Assembly (NCBI RefSeq): GCF_001519065.1
Contig: NZ_KQ954251.1
Coordinates: 434,001 to 498,000 of the forward strand
DNA length: 64,000 bases
Reading direction: 5' to 3'
From: Novosphingobium sp. FSW06-99
GTDB lineage: Bacteria > Pseudomonadota > Alphaproteobacteria > Sphingomonadales > Sphingomonadaceae
Part shown: positions 52,745-62,597 of the stretch, in pieces
Numbering within the stretch: the first letter of the stretch is position 1
How the letters are laid out: each line of letters begins with the position of its first letter
Translations under genes and position numbers: made by a program
Notes under the pieces: generated by a model
What the model was told of the DNA's origin: nothing
Databases searched by the model: none
The model's input: only the letters and a program-made list of their open reading frames with translations

Positions 52745-54541
52745 TCAGTGGCTGTCGCGCGGCAGCCCGCGCGTCTGCGCGATGCGCTGATACTTGACCG
52801 CGCGTTCGATCACCGCCCCGCCATCGAACTGCCCGGTTTCGGCGCGCGCAATCTCGTGCCACGGCGTCTGGCTGGGCGGGCCGGTGAACGGATCGGCAGC
52901 GTTTTGCGCCCGGCGCTGCGCCAGCTCGGCCTCATCGATCAGCACATCGACGCGGCCTTTGCGCAAATCGATACGCACCACATCGCCGGTGCGCAACAGC
53001 GCCAGACCGCCGCCCACGGCGGCCTCTGGCGCGGCGTTGAGGATCGAGGGGCTGCCGCTGGTGCCCGACTGACGCCCGTCGCCGATGCACGGCAGCGCGT
53101 CGATCCCGGCGCGGATCAGCGCGGCGGGGGGCCGCATGTTGACCACCTCGGCGCCGCCCGGATAACCGATCGGCCCCGCCCCGCGAATGACCAGGATCGT
53201 GCGATCGGTCACCCCCAGTGCCGGATCATCGATCCGCGCGTGGTAATCCTCGGGCCCGTCGAACACCACCACCGGGCTTTCAAACGCTTCGGGATCGGCA
53301 GGATCGGCCAGATAGCGCGCGCGGAAATCAGGGGAGATGACGCTCTGCTTCATCACCGCCGCGTCGAACAGGTTGCCGCGCAGCACGGTCAACCCGGCAC
53401 CGTTGAGCAAGGGACGGTTCAGCGGACGGATCACATCCTCGTTTTCGATCACCACATCGCCGACATTTTCGGCAACCGTGCGCCCGTTGGCGGTGAGCGC
53501 GCCGCCATCGAGCAGCCCGCCGCGATACAATTCGCCCATCACCGCCGGAACCCCGCCGGCGCGATAATAATCCTCGCCCAGATAGTCGCCCGCCGGTTGC
53601 AGGTTGACCAGCAGCGGCACATCGGCACCATGGTCCTGCCAGTCATCGAGCGACAGTTCGACGCCGATATGGCGCGCGATGGCGTTGAGGTGGATCGGCG
53701 CATTGGTTGACCCGCCGATCGCCGAATTGACGCGGATCGCGTTGAGAAAAGCCGCGCGCGTCAGAATATCCGACGGCTTGCGGTCGGCCTGCACCATTTC
53801 GACAATCTGGCGCCCGGTGGCCCAGGCGGATTCGGCGCGATCGCGATAGGGCGCGGGGATCGCCGCGTTGCCCGGCAGGCTCATCCCCAGCGCCTCGGCG
53901 AGCGAATTCATCGTCGTCGCGGTGCCCATCGTGTTGCAATAGCCGGTCGACGGCGCGCTCGATGCGACCAGCTTGATAAAGCCCTTGTAGTCGATCTCGC
54001 CTTTGGCCAGCAGTTCGCGCGCTTTCCACACGATCGTTCCGCTGCCGGTGCGCTGGCCCTGGAAATGGCCATTGAGCATCGGGCCGACCGACAGCGCGAT
54101 CGCCGGAATGTTGACGGTGGCCGCCGCCATCAGGCACGCCGGGGTGGTCTTGTCACACCCGATGGTCAGCACCACGCCATCGAGCGGATAGCCGAACAGC
54201 GTTTCGACCAGACCCAGATAGGCCAGATTGCGATCGAGCCCGGCGGTCGGGCGTTTGCCGGTTTCCTGGATCGGGTGCATCGGAAATTCGATGGGGATGC
54301 CTCCCGCATCGCGGATGCCGTCCTTGACGCGTTCGGCCAGCACCAGATGGTGCCGGTTGCATGGGCTGAGGTCGCTGCCGGTCTGGGCAATACCGATGAT
54401 CGGGCGATCGGATTGCAGCTCGTCGATCGACAGTCCGTAATTGAGATAGCGTTCGAGATAGAGCGCGGTCATGTCGGGGGACGAAGGGTTGTCGAACCAT
54501 GCGCGTGAACGAAGGCGCGGGGTTCGGGGTGCTTCCGACAT
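52745..54541 (-). CDS. IlvD/Edd-family sugar-acid dehydratase, probable galactonate dehydratase
   Basis: 598 residues of the [Fe-S] IlvD/Edd dehydratase family: [19 protein letters not shown] near 48, [18 protein letters not shown] near 125-142, [19 protein letters not shown] near 195 with the cluster cysteines, and [10 protein letters not shown] near the C-terminus. Close relatives act on arabinonate, xylonate, gluconate or galactonate. Here it would make 2-dehydro-3-deoxygalactonate for DgoK, replacing the enolase-type DgoD. Exact substrate is inferred from neighbours. Divergent from galactose dehydrogenase. Confidence 0.87.
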   Translation of the reverse strand: MSEAPRTPRLRSRAWFDNPSSPDMTALYLERYLNYGLSIDELQSDRPIIGIAQTGSDLSPCNRHHLVLAERVKDGIRDAGGIPIEFPMHPIQETGKRPTAGLDRNLAYLGLVETLFGYPLDGVVLTIGCDKTTPACLMAAATVNIPAIALSVGPMLNGHFQGQRTGSGTIVWKARELLAKGEIDYKGFIKLVASSAPSTGYCNTMGTATTMNSLAEALGMSLPGNAAIPAPYRDRAESAWATGRQIVEMVQADRKPSDILTRAAFLNAIRVNSAIGGSTNAPIHLNAIARHIGVELSLDDWQDHGADVPLLVNLQPAGDYLGEDYYRAGGVPAVMGELYRGGLLDGGALTANGRTVAENVGDVVIENEDVIRPLNRPLLNGAGLTVLRGNLFDAAVMKQSVISPDFRARYLADPADPEAFESPVVVFDGPEDYHARIDDPALGVTDRTILVIRGAGPIGYPGGAEVVNMRPPAALIRAGIDALPCIGDGRQSGTSGSPSILNAAPEAAVGGGLALLRTGDVVRIDLRKGRVDVLIDEAELAQRRAQNAADPFTGPPSQTPWHEIARAETGQFDGGAVIERAVKYQRIAQTRGLPRDSH

Positions 54542-54624
54542 GCTTTCCAGGCTCCTGCTCGATCGACCCGGCCTGACTAGACGATTCCCGCAAGCTTTGC
54601 GACCGGTTGACCGATATAAGCATA

Positions 54625-54638
54625 TATATCATATAAAA
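54625..54638. promoter_or_regulatory. Shared motif copy 2 (TATATCATATAAAA)
   Basis: In the 118-bp divergent spacer between the dehydratase and galactose dehydrogenase genes, just before the ribosome site of the latter. See the related copies at 51104 and 61875. Confidence 0.4.
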
Positions 54639-54659
54639 GTAAAGCGGAGGATGGTCTGG

Positions 54660-55598
54660 ATGCATAAATCTTTGATTCGATTGGGACTGGTCGGTGTCGG
54701 CAAGATCGCCCAGGATCAACATATCCCGGCCATTCGTGGCAATCCCCGTTTTGAACTGGTGGCCACCGCCAGCCCGCACGGGTCGATCGAGGGGATTCCC
54801 GCCCATGCCGATCTGGCCGCGATGCTTGCTGCGCCCGGTGGCGATGCGATCGATGCGGTGTGCCTGTGCACCCCGCCGGGGGTGCGCGCGGGATTGGCCC
54901 GCATGGCGATTGCCGCAGGGCGCCATGTCATGCTGGAAAAGCCCCCCGCCGCCAGCCTGAGCCAGGTCGAGGCGCTGTCGCGTGCCGCGCGTACCGCCCA
55001 GATCAGCCTGATGGCCACCTGGCATTCACGCGAAACCGCCGCCGCCGATGCGGCCCGCGCCTGGCTGACCGGGCGGCAGATCGCGGCGGTACGCATCGTC
55101 TGGCGTGAAGACATCCGCCAATGGCATCCGGGGCAGGACTGGCTGCTGGCAGCGGGCGGCTTTGGCGTGTTCGATCCGGCGATCAACGCGTTTTCGCTGC
55201 TGACCCATATTCTTGACGGCACGCTCGAAGTCGTGGCCGCCGATCTGGCGGTGCCCGCCAACCGCGTTGCGCCGATGGAGGCAAAGGTGACGATGCTGCA
55301 CGACGGGCAGGCGCCAGTAACGTGTGACCTGTCGATCGCGCACCCGGGCACGCCGCAATGGGACATCACCATCGATACCGATGCCGGCACCTTGCGCCTG
55401 AGCGAAGGCGGGCACCGGCTGAGCATCGACGACCAGCCACAGACCACCGATGCCGATGGCGAATATGCCCGGCTCTATGCGCGGTTTGCCGCGATGATCG
55501 ATGGCGGCGCCAGTGAAGTCGATCATCGCCCGCTGATGCTGGTCGCCGATGCCATGATGGTCGGCCACACGCGCGCCCTGCCCCCGTTTGAATTCTGA
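54660..55598 (+). CDS. D-galactose 1-dehydrogenase (Gfo/Idh/MocA family)
   Basis: 312 residues. An N-terminal Rossmann fold (LGLVGVGKIAQDQHIPA near 6-22), the family EKPP motif near 98, and WREDIRQWHPGQDW with GGFGVFDPAINAFS near 150-185, a stretch characteristic of the Pseudomonas-type galactose dehydrogenase. It oxidises galactose to galactonolactone with NAD(P). GGAGG is 9 bases upstream of the ATG at 54660; the ATG at 54651 directly abuts that site and is less likely. First gene of an operon with the GH2 and GH53 enzymes. Confidence 0.88.
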   Translation: MHKSLIRLGLVGVGKIAQDQHIPAIRGNPRFELVATASPHGSIEGIPAHADLAAMLAAPGGDAIDAVCLCTPPGVRAGLARMAIAAGRHVMLEKPPAASLSQVEALSRAARTAQISLMATWHSRETAAADAARAWLTGRQIAAVRIVWREDIRQWHPGQDWLLAAGGFGVFDPAINAFSLLTHILDGTLEVVAADLAVPANRVAPMEAKVTMLHDGQAPVTCDLSIAHPGTPQWDITIDTDAGTLRLSEGGHRLSIDDQPQTTDADGEYARLYARFAAMIDGGASEVDHRPLMLVADAMMVGHTRALPPFEF

Positions 55599-55616
55599 CA
55601 GAAAGGTCCGCTTGCC

Positions 55617-58097
55617 ATGCCGATGATCGATCGCCGTTCGCTGCTTGCAGGTGCCGGTGCGCTGGCCGGGGCGGTTTCGACCGCTGCGCGTGCGGCGCCG
55701 CTGCCCGCGCAGGACATCACCCCACTGCGCCGGGAAACCGTGCTGGCCGATGGCTGGCGCTTTCACCTTGGCCATGCCGCCGATCCCGCGCGCGATTTCG
55801 GGTTTGGCGCCTGGCAGCGCAGCTTCGCCAAACCGGGATTTGAGCTGACCGACGCCGCCGCGCCCGATTTCGACGACAGCCGGTGGGATACTGTGCGCGT
55901 GCCGCACGATTGGGCGGTTACGCTCGGCTATGCCCCGCCCGCCTCGGTACCCAAGGGCAAGGAAGATTTTTCCGCCGCACACGGGTTTCGCGCGATCGGC
56001 CGCGATTTTCCGCAAAACAGCGTGGGCTGGTATCGCCGCCGCCTGCCGGTCGGGGCGGCGGACCGGGGCCGCGCGGTGTGGTTGGAATTCGACGGCGTGT
56101 TCCGTGCCTCGATGATCATCGTCAATGGCTATCACGTTGGCGGCAGTGAAAGCGGCTATGCCCCGTTCCGCGTCGATATCACCGATTTCTGCAACTATGA
56201 CGGCACCCCCAATCAGTTGACCGTGCGCGTCGATGCCAGCCTGGGCGAAGGCTGGTTCTATGAAGGCGCGGGGATCTATCGCCCGGTCACGCTGGTGTCG
56301 GCACCCGCGCAACACATTCCGCAATGGGGCGTGTTTGTGCGCGCCACCCCGCGCGATGGCGGCGCGGATATCGCAATCACCACCGATTGCGCCAATCTGG
56401 GCACCACGCCCGCGTCGCTCACGCTGCGCCACAGCGTAATCGCCCCAGACGGTCAGATCGTCGGCCACGCCGATTGCCCCCCTGCCCTGCTGGCAGCAGG
56501 CGCGACCGCCGCGCGTGATTGCACGGTGCGGCTCGGCACAGCGCGACTGTGGTCGGTGGAAGACCCGGCGCTCTATCGGCTGGTCAGCGAAGTCCTGATT
56601 GACGGCGTGGCGATCGACCGGGTCGAAACCCCGTTCGGCATTCGCAGCCTGCGCTTCGACGGGCGGCAGGGGTTTTTCCTCAATGACCGTCCGGTCAAGC
56701 TGATGGGGGTGTGCAACCACCAGGACCATGCCGGGGTGGGCACCGCGATCCCCGCCGCGTTGCATGATTGGCGCATCGCCCGCATGCGCGACATGGGCGC
56801 CAACGCCTGGCGCAGCGCGCACAACCCGCCGGCGCAGGCGCTGCTCGATCTGTGCGACGCGCGCGGCATGATGATGATTGCCGAAACCCGGCTCAACAGC
56901 GACGGCCCCGAAGGGCTGGACCAGCTCGATCGCATGATCCGGTCGAGCCGCAACCATCCCTCGATCATTCTGTGGTCGGTCGGCAATGAGGAGGGCCATC
57001 AGGGCACCGAGCGCGGCGCACGCCTGTCGCGCGCCCTGGTCGCCCGCGCCAAGTCGCTCGATCCCACGCGGCTGACCACCCAGGCGATGGACAGCGGGTG
57101 GTATCAACCGGGCGCGGCGACGGCGATCGATGTGGTCGGTTTCAACTACCGCACCGACCAGATCGCCGCGTTCAAGGCCACCCATCCCGATGTGCCAGTG
57201 ATCGGCACCGAAACCGCCAGCACGGTGGCCACACGCGGCGCCTATGCCAACGACGCCGCAGCCCATGTCGTGCGTGCCTATGACACCGAACATCCCTGGT
57301 GGGCGGCCACCGCCGAACAATGGTGGCCGATCGTGGCGACCAATCCGGGGATCGCCGGGGGGTTCATCTGGACCGGGTTCGACTATCGCGGCGAACCCAC
57401 GCCCTACGCCGCGTATCCCAGCACTTCGAGCTATTTCGGGGCCTACGACTTGTGCGGTTTCCCCAAGGACAACGCCTACTATTACCGGGCCTGGTGGCGC
57501 CGCGATCAACCGCTGGTGCATCTGCTGCCGCACTGGACCTGGCCGGGCAAGGCAGGTCAACCGATCGAGGTCTGGGTTCATGGCAACACCCAGAGCGTCG
57601 AACTGCTGCTCAACGGCGCCAGCCTGGGGGTGAAGGCGATGCCCGAAAACGGACATCTGGTGTGGCAGGTGCCCTATCGGTCCGGCGTGCTCGAAGCGGT
57701 CGGCCGCAACCATGGCCACATTGTCGCGCGCGACCGGCGGGTCACCGCCGGGGCGCCTGCACGGCTGTCGGTCGGCGCCGAACGCGTGCGGTTGCGCGCC
57801 GATGGCGATGATTGTGCGGCCGTGCGCGTCGAAGTGCTCGACGCGGCGGGCAACCCGGTGCCCACTGCCGATACGCCCTTGCGCTTTGCATTGAGCGGCG
57901 CGGCGCGGCTGATCGGGGTGGGAAATGGCAATCCCACCTCGACCGAGCCCGACCATGGCACCACACGCCGCGCGTTCAACGGCCTGGCCCAGGCCATCGT
58001 GCAAAGCAATGGACAACCCGGCGGCGCGCGTCTGGTGGTGTCGGGCGAAGGCCTGACCGATGCCACGCTCGACTTGCTGTTTTACGGAGATCGCTGA
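55617..58097 (+). CDS. GH2 beta-galactosidase, exported
   Basis: 826 residues. The N-terminus has a twin-arginine-like signal (DRRSLLAGAGALAG, cleavage near ARA 26). Then come a jelly-roll sugar-binding domain (VRVPHDWAV, GWYRRRLP, LEFDGVFRAS), an Ig-like domain and a TIM barrel with the acid/base Glu in SVGNEEG near 455 and the nucleophile Glu in VIGTETAS near 532. A further C-terminal Ig-like region (about 660-826) follows. GH2 enzymes of this form are mostly beta-galactosidases. It overlaps the GH53 gene by one base, so the pair would split galactan oligosaccharides to galactose in the periplasm. Confidence 0.9.
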   Translation: MPMIDRRSLLAGAGALAGAVSTAARAAPLPAQDITPLRRETVLADGWRFHLGHAADPARDFGFGAWQRSFAKPGFELTDAAAPDFDDSRWDTVRVPHDWAVTLGYAPPASVPKGKEDFSAAHGFRAIGRDFPQNSVGWYRRRLPVGAADRGRAVWLEFDGVFRASMIIVNGYHVGGSESGYAPFRVDITDFCNYDGTPNQLTVRVDASLGEGWFYEGAGIYRPVTLVSAPAQHIPQWGVFVRATPRDGGADIAITTDCANLGTTPASLTLRHSVIAPDGQIVGHADCPPALLAAGATAARDCTVRLGTARLWSVEDPALYRLVSEVLIDGVAIDRVETPFGIRSLRFDGRQGFFLNDRPVKLMGVCNHQDHAGVGTAIPAALHDWRIARMRDMGANAWRSAHNPPAQALLDLCDARGMMMIAETRLNSDGPEGLDQLDRMIRSSRNHPSIILWSVGNEEGHQGTERGARLSRALVARAKSLDPTRLTTQAMDSGWYQPGAATAIDVVGFNYRTDQIAAFKATHPDVPVIGTETASTVATRGAYANDAAAHVVRAYDTEHPWWAATAEQWWPIVATNPGIAGGFIWTGFDYRGEPTPYAAYPSTSSYFGAYDLCGFPKDNAYYYRAWWRRDQPLVHLLPHWTWPGKAGQPIEVWVHGNTQSVELLLNGASLGVKAMPENGHLVWQVPYRSGVLEAVGRNHGHIVARDRRVTAGAPARLSVGAERVRLRADGDDCAAVRVEVLDAAGNPVPTADTPLRFALSGAARLIGVGNGNPTSTEPDHGTTRRAFNGLAQAIVQSNGQPGGARLVVSGEGLTDATLDLLFYGDR

Positions 58098-59188
58098 TGC
58101 GCCACTGGTTCCTCGCGACAACGCTGCTTGCCGCCCCGGTTCACGCCGCCCCGCTCGATCTGGGCGCGGACTTGTCGTTCACCAACGAGATGGAGGATTG
58201 CGGCGCAAAATTCCATGACGCCAATGGCCAGGGCGCCGATCCGTTCGTGCTGCTCAAGGCGTCGGGTGGCACGATCGCGCGCATCCGCATCTGGAACAAT
58301 CCCGACTGGACGCATTACAGCACGTATGACGACGTGCTCAAATCGATCCGCCGCGCGCATGATGCCGGGCTGAAAGTCCTGCTCGATTTCCACTATTCCG
58401 ACGATTGGGCCGATGCCGACAAGCAGCGCGCGCCCGCTGCCTGGGCTGGGCTCGACACCGCTGCGCAGGCAACCGCGCTGCACGACTATACCCGCGATGT
58501 GCTCGAAAGGCTGGCAACGGCAGGCCAGTTGCCCGAATGGGTGCAAGTCGGCAACGAGATCAATTCGGAAATGCTGGGCGGCAACAAGGACAAGCCGATC
58601 GACTGGCCGCGCGATGCGCGCCTGATCAACGCAGGGATAGCGGCGGTGCGCGAAGTGGCCCGCGCGCATCACGCGCCCATCAAGGTCATGCTGCATATCG
58701 CCCAGCCCGAAAACGTGATCCCGTGGTTCGATGCGGCAACCGTGGCGGGTGTGCTCGATTACGATCTGATCGGCATGAGCTATTATTCCGAATGGTCGAA
58801 ATACAGCTTTTCGGGGCTGGGCAAAGTGATCGCCGCCGCCCGCGCGCGCTATGGCGCGCAAGTGGTGGTGGTGGAAACCGCCTATCCGTTCACGTTGGAG
58901 GGTGCCGACAGCAGCGGCAATGTGCTGGGCGAACACGCGCTGGCCCCCGGCTATCGCGCAACGCCCGCAGACCAGAAACGCTATATGATCGATCTGACCC
59001 GCACTGTCGTCGCCAGCGGCGGCAGCGGCGTGGTCTATTGGGCGCCCGACTGGGTCTCGACCCGGTGCAAGACCCGCTGGGGCACCGGATCAACTTGGGA
59101 AAATGCGGCCTGGTTCGATTTGACGCGCCATGCCGCACTGCCGGTGTTCGATTTCCTCAGCCAGGATTACGGCGCGTCCAGGCCCTGA
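58097..59188 (+). CDS. GH53 endo-beta-1,4-galactanase
   Basis: 363 residues with a signal peptide (MRHWFLATTLLAAPVHA). The GH53 barrel shows LGADLSFTNEMEDCGAKF, RIRIWNNP, LDFHYSDDWAD, acid/base Glu in QVGNEINSEM near 153 and nucleophile Glu in VVVETAYP near 260, and VVYWAPDWV. GH53 is essentially monospecific for arabinogalactan type I, so this gene fixes the polysaccharide substrate of the locus. The ATG shares a base with the GH2 stop (TGATG). A strong bidirectional terminator follows. Confidence 0.93.
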   Translation: MRHWFLATTLLAAPVHAAPLDLGADLSFTNEMEDCGAKFHDANGQGADPFVLLKASGGTIARIRIWNNPDWTHYSTYDDVLKSIRRAHDAGLKVLLDFHYSDDWADADKQRAPAAWAGLDTAAQATALHDYTRDVLERLATAGQLPEWVQVGNEINSEMLGGNKDKPIDWPRDARLINAGIAAVREVARAHHAPIKVMLHIAQPENVIPWFDAATVAGVLDYDLIGMSYYSEWSKYSFSGLGKVIAAARARYGAQVVVVETAYPFTLEGADSSGNVLGEHALAPGYRATPADQKRYMIDLTRTVVASGGSGVVYWAPDWVSTRCKTRWGTGSTWENAAWFDLTRHAALPVFDFLSQDYGASRP

Positions 59189-59192
59189 ATAA

Positions 59193-59218
59193 AAGGGGCG
59201 CCCGGTGGGGCGCCCCTT
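59193..59218. terminator. Bidirectional intrinsic terminator
   Basis: AAGGGGCGCCC and GGGCGCCCCTT form a perfect 11-bp stem with a 4-base loop (GGTG). It lies between the convergent GH53 and TonB-receptor genes and has A and T tails on both sides. Confidence 0.85.
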
Positions 59219-59224
59219 GCTTGG

Positions 59225-61837
59225 TCAGTATTTGAACGTGATGTCCGCCAGATAGTTGGCGCCATACTTTTCAAAGCGCGCGATCTGGTTGGGATCGTTG
59301 TTGAAATAGTACCGCGCGGCCTGGTTGGTCAGGTTGTTGGCCTGGAACCGCACGCTGAGCGAACGGTTGATCGCATAGGAAATGCTTGCCCCCAGCGTCG
59401 TTTCGGAATCGAGCCGGGTCAGCACTGCGGCGTTCCAGCCGAATATCGCGGTATAAGGGCTGTGATGCTTCAGGCCGACGCGCGCGTCGATGCCATGGCC
59501 CGAATACCACAGATCGGTTTCGCTGGTGAACGTGGCCAGCCCCACCGCCGGGAACGGATTGCTGACCGGGGCCAGTTCCTTGAGGTTGGACGTAACCAGC
59601 GCGACGTTCGAATAGACGCCGAAATGATCGAGCGCGGGGATGAAATAGAACGGCGTCTGGAACGTGATTTCGCTGCCCAGGATATGCCCGCCCGGCCCGT
59701 TTTGCGGCCCGGTGATGGTATAGGGCGTGCCGGCGATCGTCTCGATCGACTGGCCATAGCCGATGTTGGTGCCGACATTCTTGTAATAGCCGGCCACGGC
59801 AAACAGCGCATCCTTGTGGAAATACCATTCCGCCGACAAGTCGGCCTGCGTCGCCATGAACGGATGCAGCAGCGGATTGCCCGACCCCCCTTGCAGATAA
59901 GTGGGCGGATAATAGCTGAGGTTGGTCGCCGCGCGCAGCTCGTCGAGCGGCGGACGGCTCATCACTTCGGCCACACCGGCACGCAGCAGCAAGTCAGGGT
60001 TCAACGTGAAGTTGACATTCAGGCTGGGCAGCGCACGGAAATAGTGGTTGCCGAAATAGACCGGCTGAAACGCGGTGACATTGGCCCCCAGCGTGTTGCT
60101 GTACGATGTCGTGCCCAGGAACGCCGATGACCCCGTGCTGACATCGACCAGGCGCACGCCAATATTGCCCGCAAACGGCACGCTGCCGGCGTTCCCGGCA
60201 AAATCAGCCTTGGCATAGCCTTCATAGGTGTCCTCGGTCACGCGCCAGTATTGCGTGTCATCGCCCGTCGCGGTGGCATTGCTGACCGAAACAAGCTGGT
60301 TGAAATCGGCGTAGAGCAAGTTGGGCACGGTCACGCCGGTGTTGTTCACGCTGAATTCGCTCAGCGCCGGGGTAGCGGCGTTTATCGACACCGTCGCGCT
60401 GCCCGAAGTGAACGTCTTGGTCCGCGCCGCCGCGCGCCAGCCCACGCCAAACCCGGTGAAAAAGCTGTCGTGCAACCGGTGATAGAAATCGATCTGCAAC
60501 GCGCCCAGGCTGTCGGACAGACGTTGCGGCCCAGTGTCGCCGGTGGTGTTGAAATTCTGGATGCCGGGCGCCGCCGGGTCGGAACTTTCGCTGACGCTGG
60601 GCAGCACGTTGGCGGCGGTGTTGAACGTGACCGACTGCGGATAGACCTGCGATTCCGCTGCGTACCACGAATTGGTGCGCACGGCCTGCGAATAGGACCC
60701 GTCGAATTTCAACGTGTTGTCGCCATTGCTGTATTTCGCGTTCAGACCGGTGGCGAGCAAGTGCTTGTCTTCGGTATAGTCGGCGATGACATTGGTGACC
60801 GACGAATAGTTGTGCAGCGTGCCCGCCACGATGTCGTTGCCCGCCAGCGTGAAGCTGCCCGGCTGATAGATGTCGCCGGTCGCACCGATCGTGCCGCCCC
60901 AGTCGCCCCAGCCGTTGCTGTTGCCATACCACTGCTGATACTGCGGCTCGGCGATCTTGACGTCGGAATAGAGGAAATCGGCGTTGATGTCCCAATCGGC
61001 CGTCGGCTTCCACTGCATCGCGGCGGTCGCGCTCCAGCGGGTTTCGGTGGTGGCGTCGAGTTCTGTCTGCGCCCCATAGGGCGCGTTGACCGCATTGCCG
61101 TTATAGGTGGGGGCATTGTCGCCGAAGGTGTTGGCCTGGTTATAGCCCCAGCCCTGGAACGAAAGCTTGCCGTTGCGCTGTTTCTGATAGCTGCCACCTG
61201 CGGACAGCGCGAACGTGTCCGACAGTTTGGCCACATATTGCAGACTGCCGCGTTCGCCCCACCGGTTGTAGCTGGGGATGTCCTTGCCGCCATTGTTGTA
61301 CTGCGCCCCGGCGCGCACGATCAGCGGCGATCCGACATAATCGAGCGGGCGCAAAGTGCGGATATCGATTGTCGCAGCCACGCCGCCGTCGATCAGGCTG
61401 GCATCCTGCGATTTGTACACGGTGACCGACGACACGTCTTCGGAAGGGTAGATTTCCCAGCGCACGTTGCGATCGGGTTCGGATGTGGCCACTTCGCGCC
61501 CGTTGACCAGGCCCAGCACCAGCCGGGGCCCCAGCCCGCGCACAGAGGCCTGGCTGTCGTTGCCGCGATCGCGTGAGGCGTTGACACCCGGCAGGCGGTT
61601 CAATTCGTCGGCGATGGTGATATCGGGCAAGGCGCCGATGTCCTTCGACGAAATCGTGTCGACCACCAGCGTGCTGACCCGCTTGGCCTGCAAGGCATCG
61701 CGCAGGCTGGCGCGCAGGCCGGTCACGATGATCGAGGATGTGTCGGGTGCCGCGGCCGCATCATCTGCGGCGCGCGCGACCGCAGGAACCAGCATGACAC
61801 CGGCAAGCGATGTCAGCAGGATCGTTTTGTACTTCAT
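59225..61837 (-). CDS. TonB-dependent receptor, probable galactan-oligosaccharide transporter
   Basis: 870 residues: signal peptide (to AVARA near 23), TonB-box-like SIIVTGLRASLRDALQAKR, plug with ADELNRLPGVNASRDRGNDSQASVRGLG (a motif set typical of the CirA/FecA-type sugar receptors of Caulobacter and sphingomonads), and a barrel ending LADITFKY. GGGAGG is 10 bases before the ATG at 61837. Located opposite the galactanase, it is the natural importer of galactan fragments into the periplasm for the GH2/GH53 enzymes. The ligand is inferred by position. Confidence 0.9.
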   Translation of the reverse strand: MKYKTILLTSLAGVMLVPAVARAADDAAAAPDTSSIIVTGLRASLRDALQAKRVSTLVVDTISSKDIGALPDITIADELNRLPGVNASRDRGNDSQASVRGLGPRLVLGLVNGREVATSEPDRNVRWEIYPSEDVSSVTVYKSQDASLIDGGVAATIDIRTLRPLDYVGSPLIVRAGAQYNNGGKDIPSYNRWGERGSLQYVAKLSDTFALSAGGSYQKQRNGKLSFQGWGYNQANTFGDNAPTYNGNAVNAPYGAQTELDATTETRWSATAAMQWKPTADWDINADFLYSDVKIAEPQYQQWYGNSNGWGDWGGTIGATGDIYQPGSFTLAGNDIVAGTLHNYSSVTNVIADYTEDKHLLATGLNAKYSNGDNTLKFDGSYSQAVRTNSWYAAESQVYPQSVTFNTAANVLPSVSESSDPAAPGIQNFNTTGDTGPQRLSDSLGALQIDFYHRLHDSFFTGFGVGWRAAARTKTFTSGSATVSINAATPALSEFSVNNTGVTVPNLLYADFNQLVSVSNATATGDDTQYWRVTEDTYEGYAKADFAGNAGSVPFAGNIGVRLVDVSTGSSAFLGTTSYSNTLGANVTAFQPVYFGNHYFRALPSLNVNFTLNPDLLLRAGVAEVMSRPPLDELRAATNLSYYPPTYLQGGSGNPLLHPFMATQADLSAEWYFHKDALFAVAGYYKNVGTNIGYGQSIETIAGTPYTITGPQNGPGGHILGSEITFQTPFYFIPALDHFGVYSNVALVTSNLKELAPVSNPFPAVGLATFTSETDLWYSGHGIDARVGLKHHSPYTAIFGWNAAVLTRLDSETTLGASISYAINRSLSVRFQANNLTNQAARYYFNNDPNQIARFEKYGANYLADITFKY

Positions 61838-62069
61838 GGTAGTCCCTCCCAAGCGATTCAGCTTTGATTCCGATTTATCACATAAATATGATTGTTGCTG
61901 GCGCGCTGTCAAGCCAGCGCTGCATATCACCGCAAAACCGGGCGTTGCGGCGCGCCCGCCCGGCCTGCAAACGGGATCGTGCGGCGGCGCAATGCGGTGG
62001 ACTTGCGATCGCTGTCATGCTGAAACCGCCGCTGCGCCGCCGCCCCGGATCTGGTTGGAACCCCACTGC
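61838..62069. other. 232-bp control region upstream of the galactan TonB receptor
   Basis: Contains the AT-rich motif at 61875-61888 close to the receptor start. The rest is GC-rich with no clear ORF or RNA gene. Confidence 0.45.
61875..61888. promoter_or_regulatory. Shared motif copy 3 (TTATCACATAAATA)
   Basis: About 40 bp before the TonB receptor start. The flanking bases make a partial palindrome, ATCA-N8-TGAT (61877-61892), which suits a dimeric regulator. Matches the copies at 51104 and 54625. Confidence 0.4.
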
Positions 62070-62534
62070 ATGAAACCCGTCACTGCCTATATCCGCCGCG
62101 AAACGCTGGTCAGCGTGATCATCAACAGCGCGTTCAGTCTGGTGTTCTTCGGGTTGGTGTTCGGATTCAGGCGGCCGGTTACGGTGTGGGGTGTGGGCGG
62201 TTATGTGTTCGATTTCGGACCGCAGGCCTTCATGATTGCGCTGATGGCCACACTCGTGCCCGGCACCATCGCACGGCGCGCCGTGCGCGCGGGCAGGATG
62301 GCGCCATGGCCAACCCGCCTGCCGCTGCCGCACACATTGTGGCAGACCGCACTGCTGCTGGCGTTGGGCAGCGCGGCGGTGGCAGTGGGCTGTGCCACGG
62401 CAACCCTGGCGCTGATCGGCAGAACGCAGCTTGCGCTGGCGGCGGCCTTGGCCGCCAAGCTGCTGTTTGGCGCAGCGCTGGCGGCGATCATCACGCCGAT
62501 CGGCCTGCGGGTCGCGCTGCGTCCCGGGAAATGA
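62070..62534 (+). CDS. Small hypothetical membrane protein, four helices
   Basis: 154 residues with hydrophobic segments around 14-34, 45-65, 90-112 and 120-145. I do not recognise a named family; the start YIRRETLVSVIINSAFSLVFF and the repeated helix-loop pattern are those of small uncharacterised inner-membrane proteins. The ATG has only a weak ribosome site. It stands alone between the galactan locus and the tRNA gene. Confidence 0.6.
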   Translation: MKPVTAYIRRETLVSVIINSAFSLVFFGLVFGFRRPVTVWGVGGYVFDFGPQAFMIALMATLVPGTIARRAVRAGRMAPWPTRLPLPHTLWQTALLLALGSAAVAVGCATATLALIGRTQLALAAALAAKLLFGAALAAIITPIGLRVALRPGK

Positions 62535-62597
62535 TCGTAATGGCGCGCTGCCAGCCAAACAGGCCCCTTGGCCTGCATGATCGTTTCGAATGGTAAG

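Noticed and set aside
52794..54508. Long plus-strand frames opposite the dehydratase and lactonase genes
   Set aside because: These are antisense shadows typical of GC-rich coding DNA; the minus-strand frames carry all family motifs.
55026..58121. A 1031-codon minus-strand frame opposite the GH2 gene
   Set aside because: Arg/His/Ala/Gly-rich shadow of the GH2 reading frame with no domain pattern.
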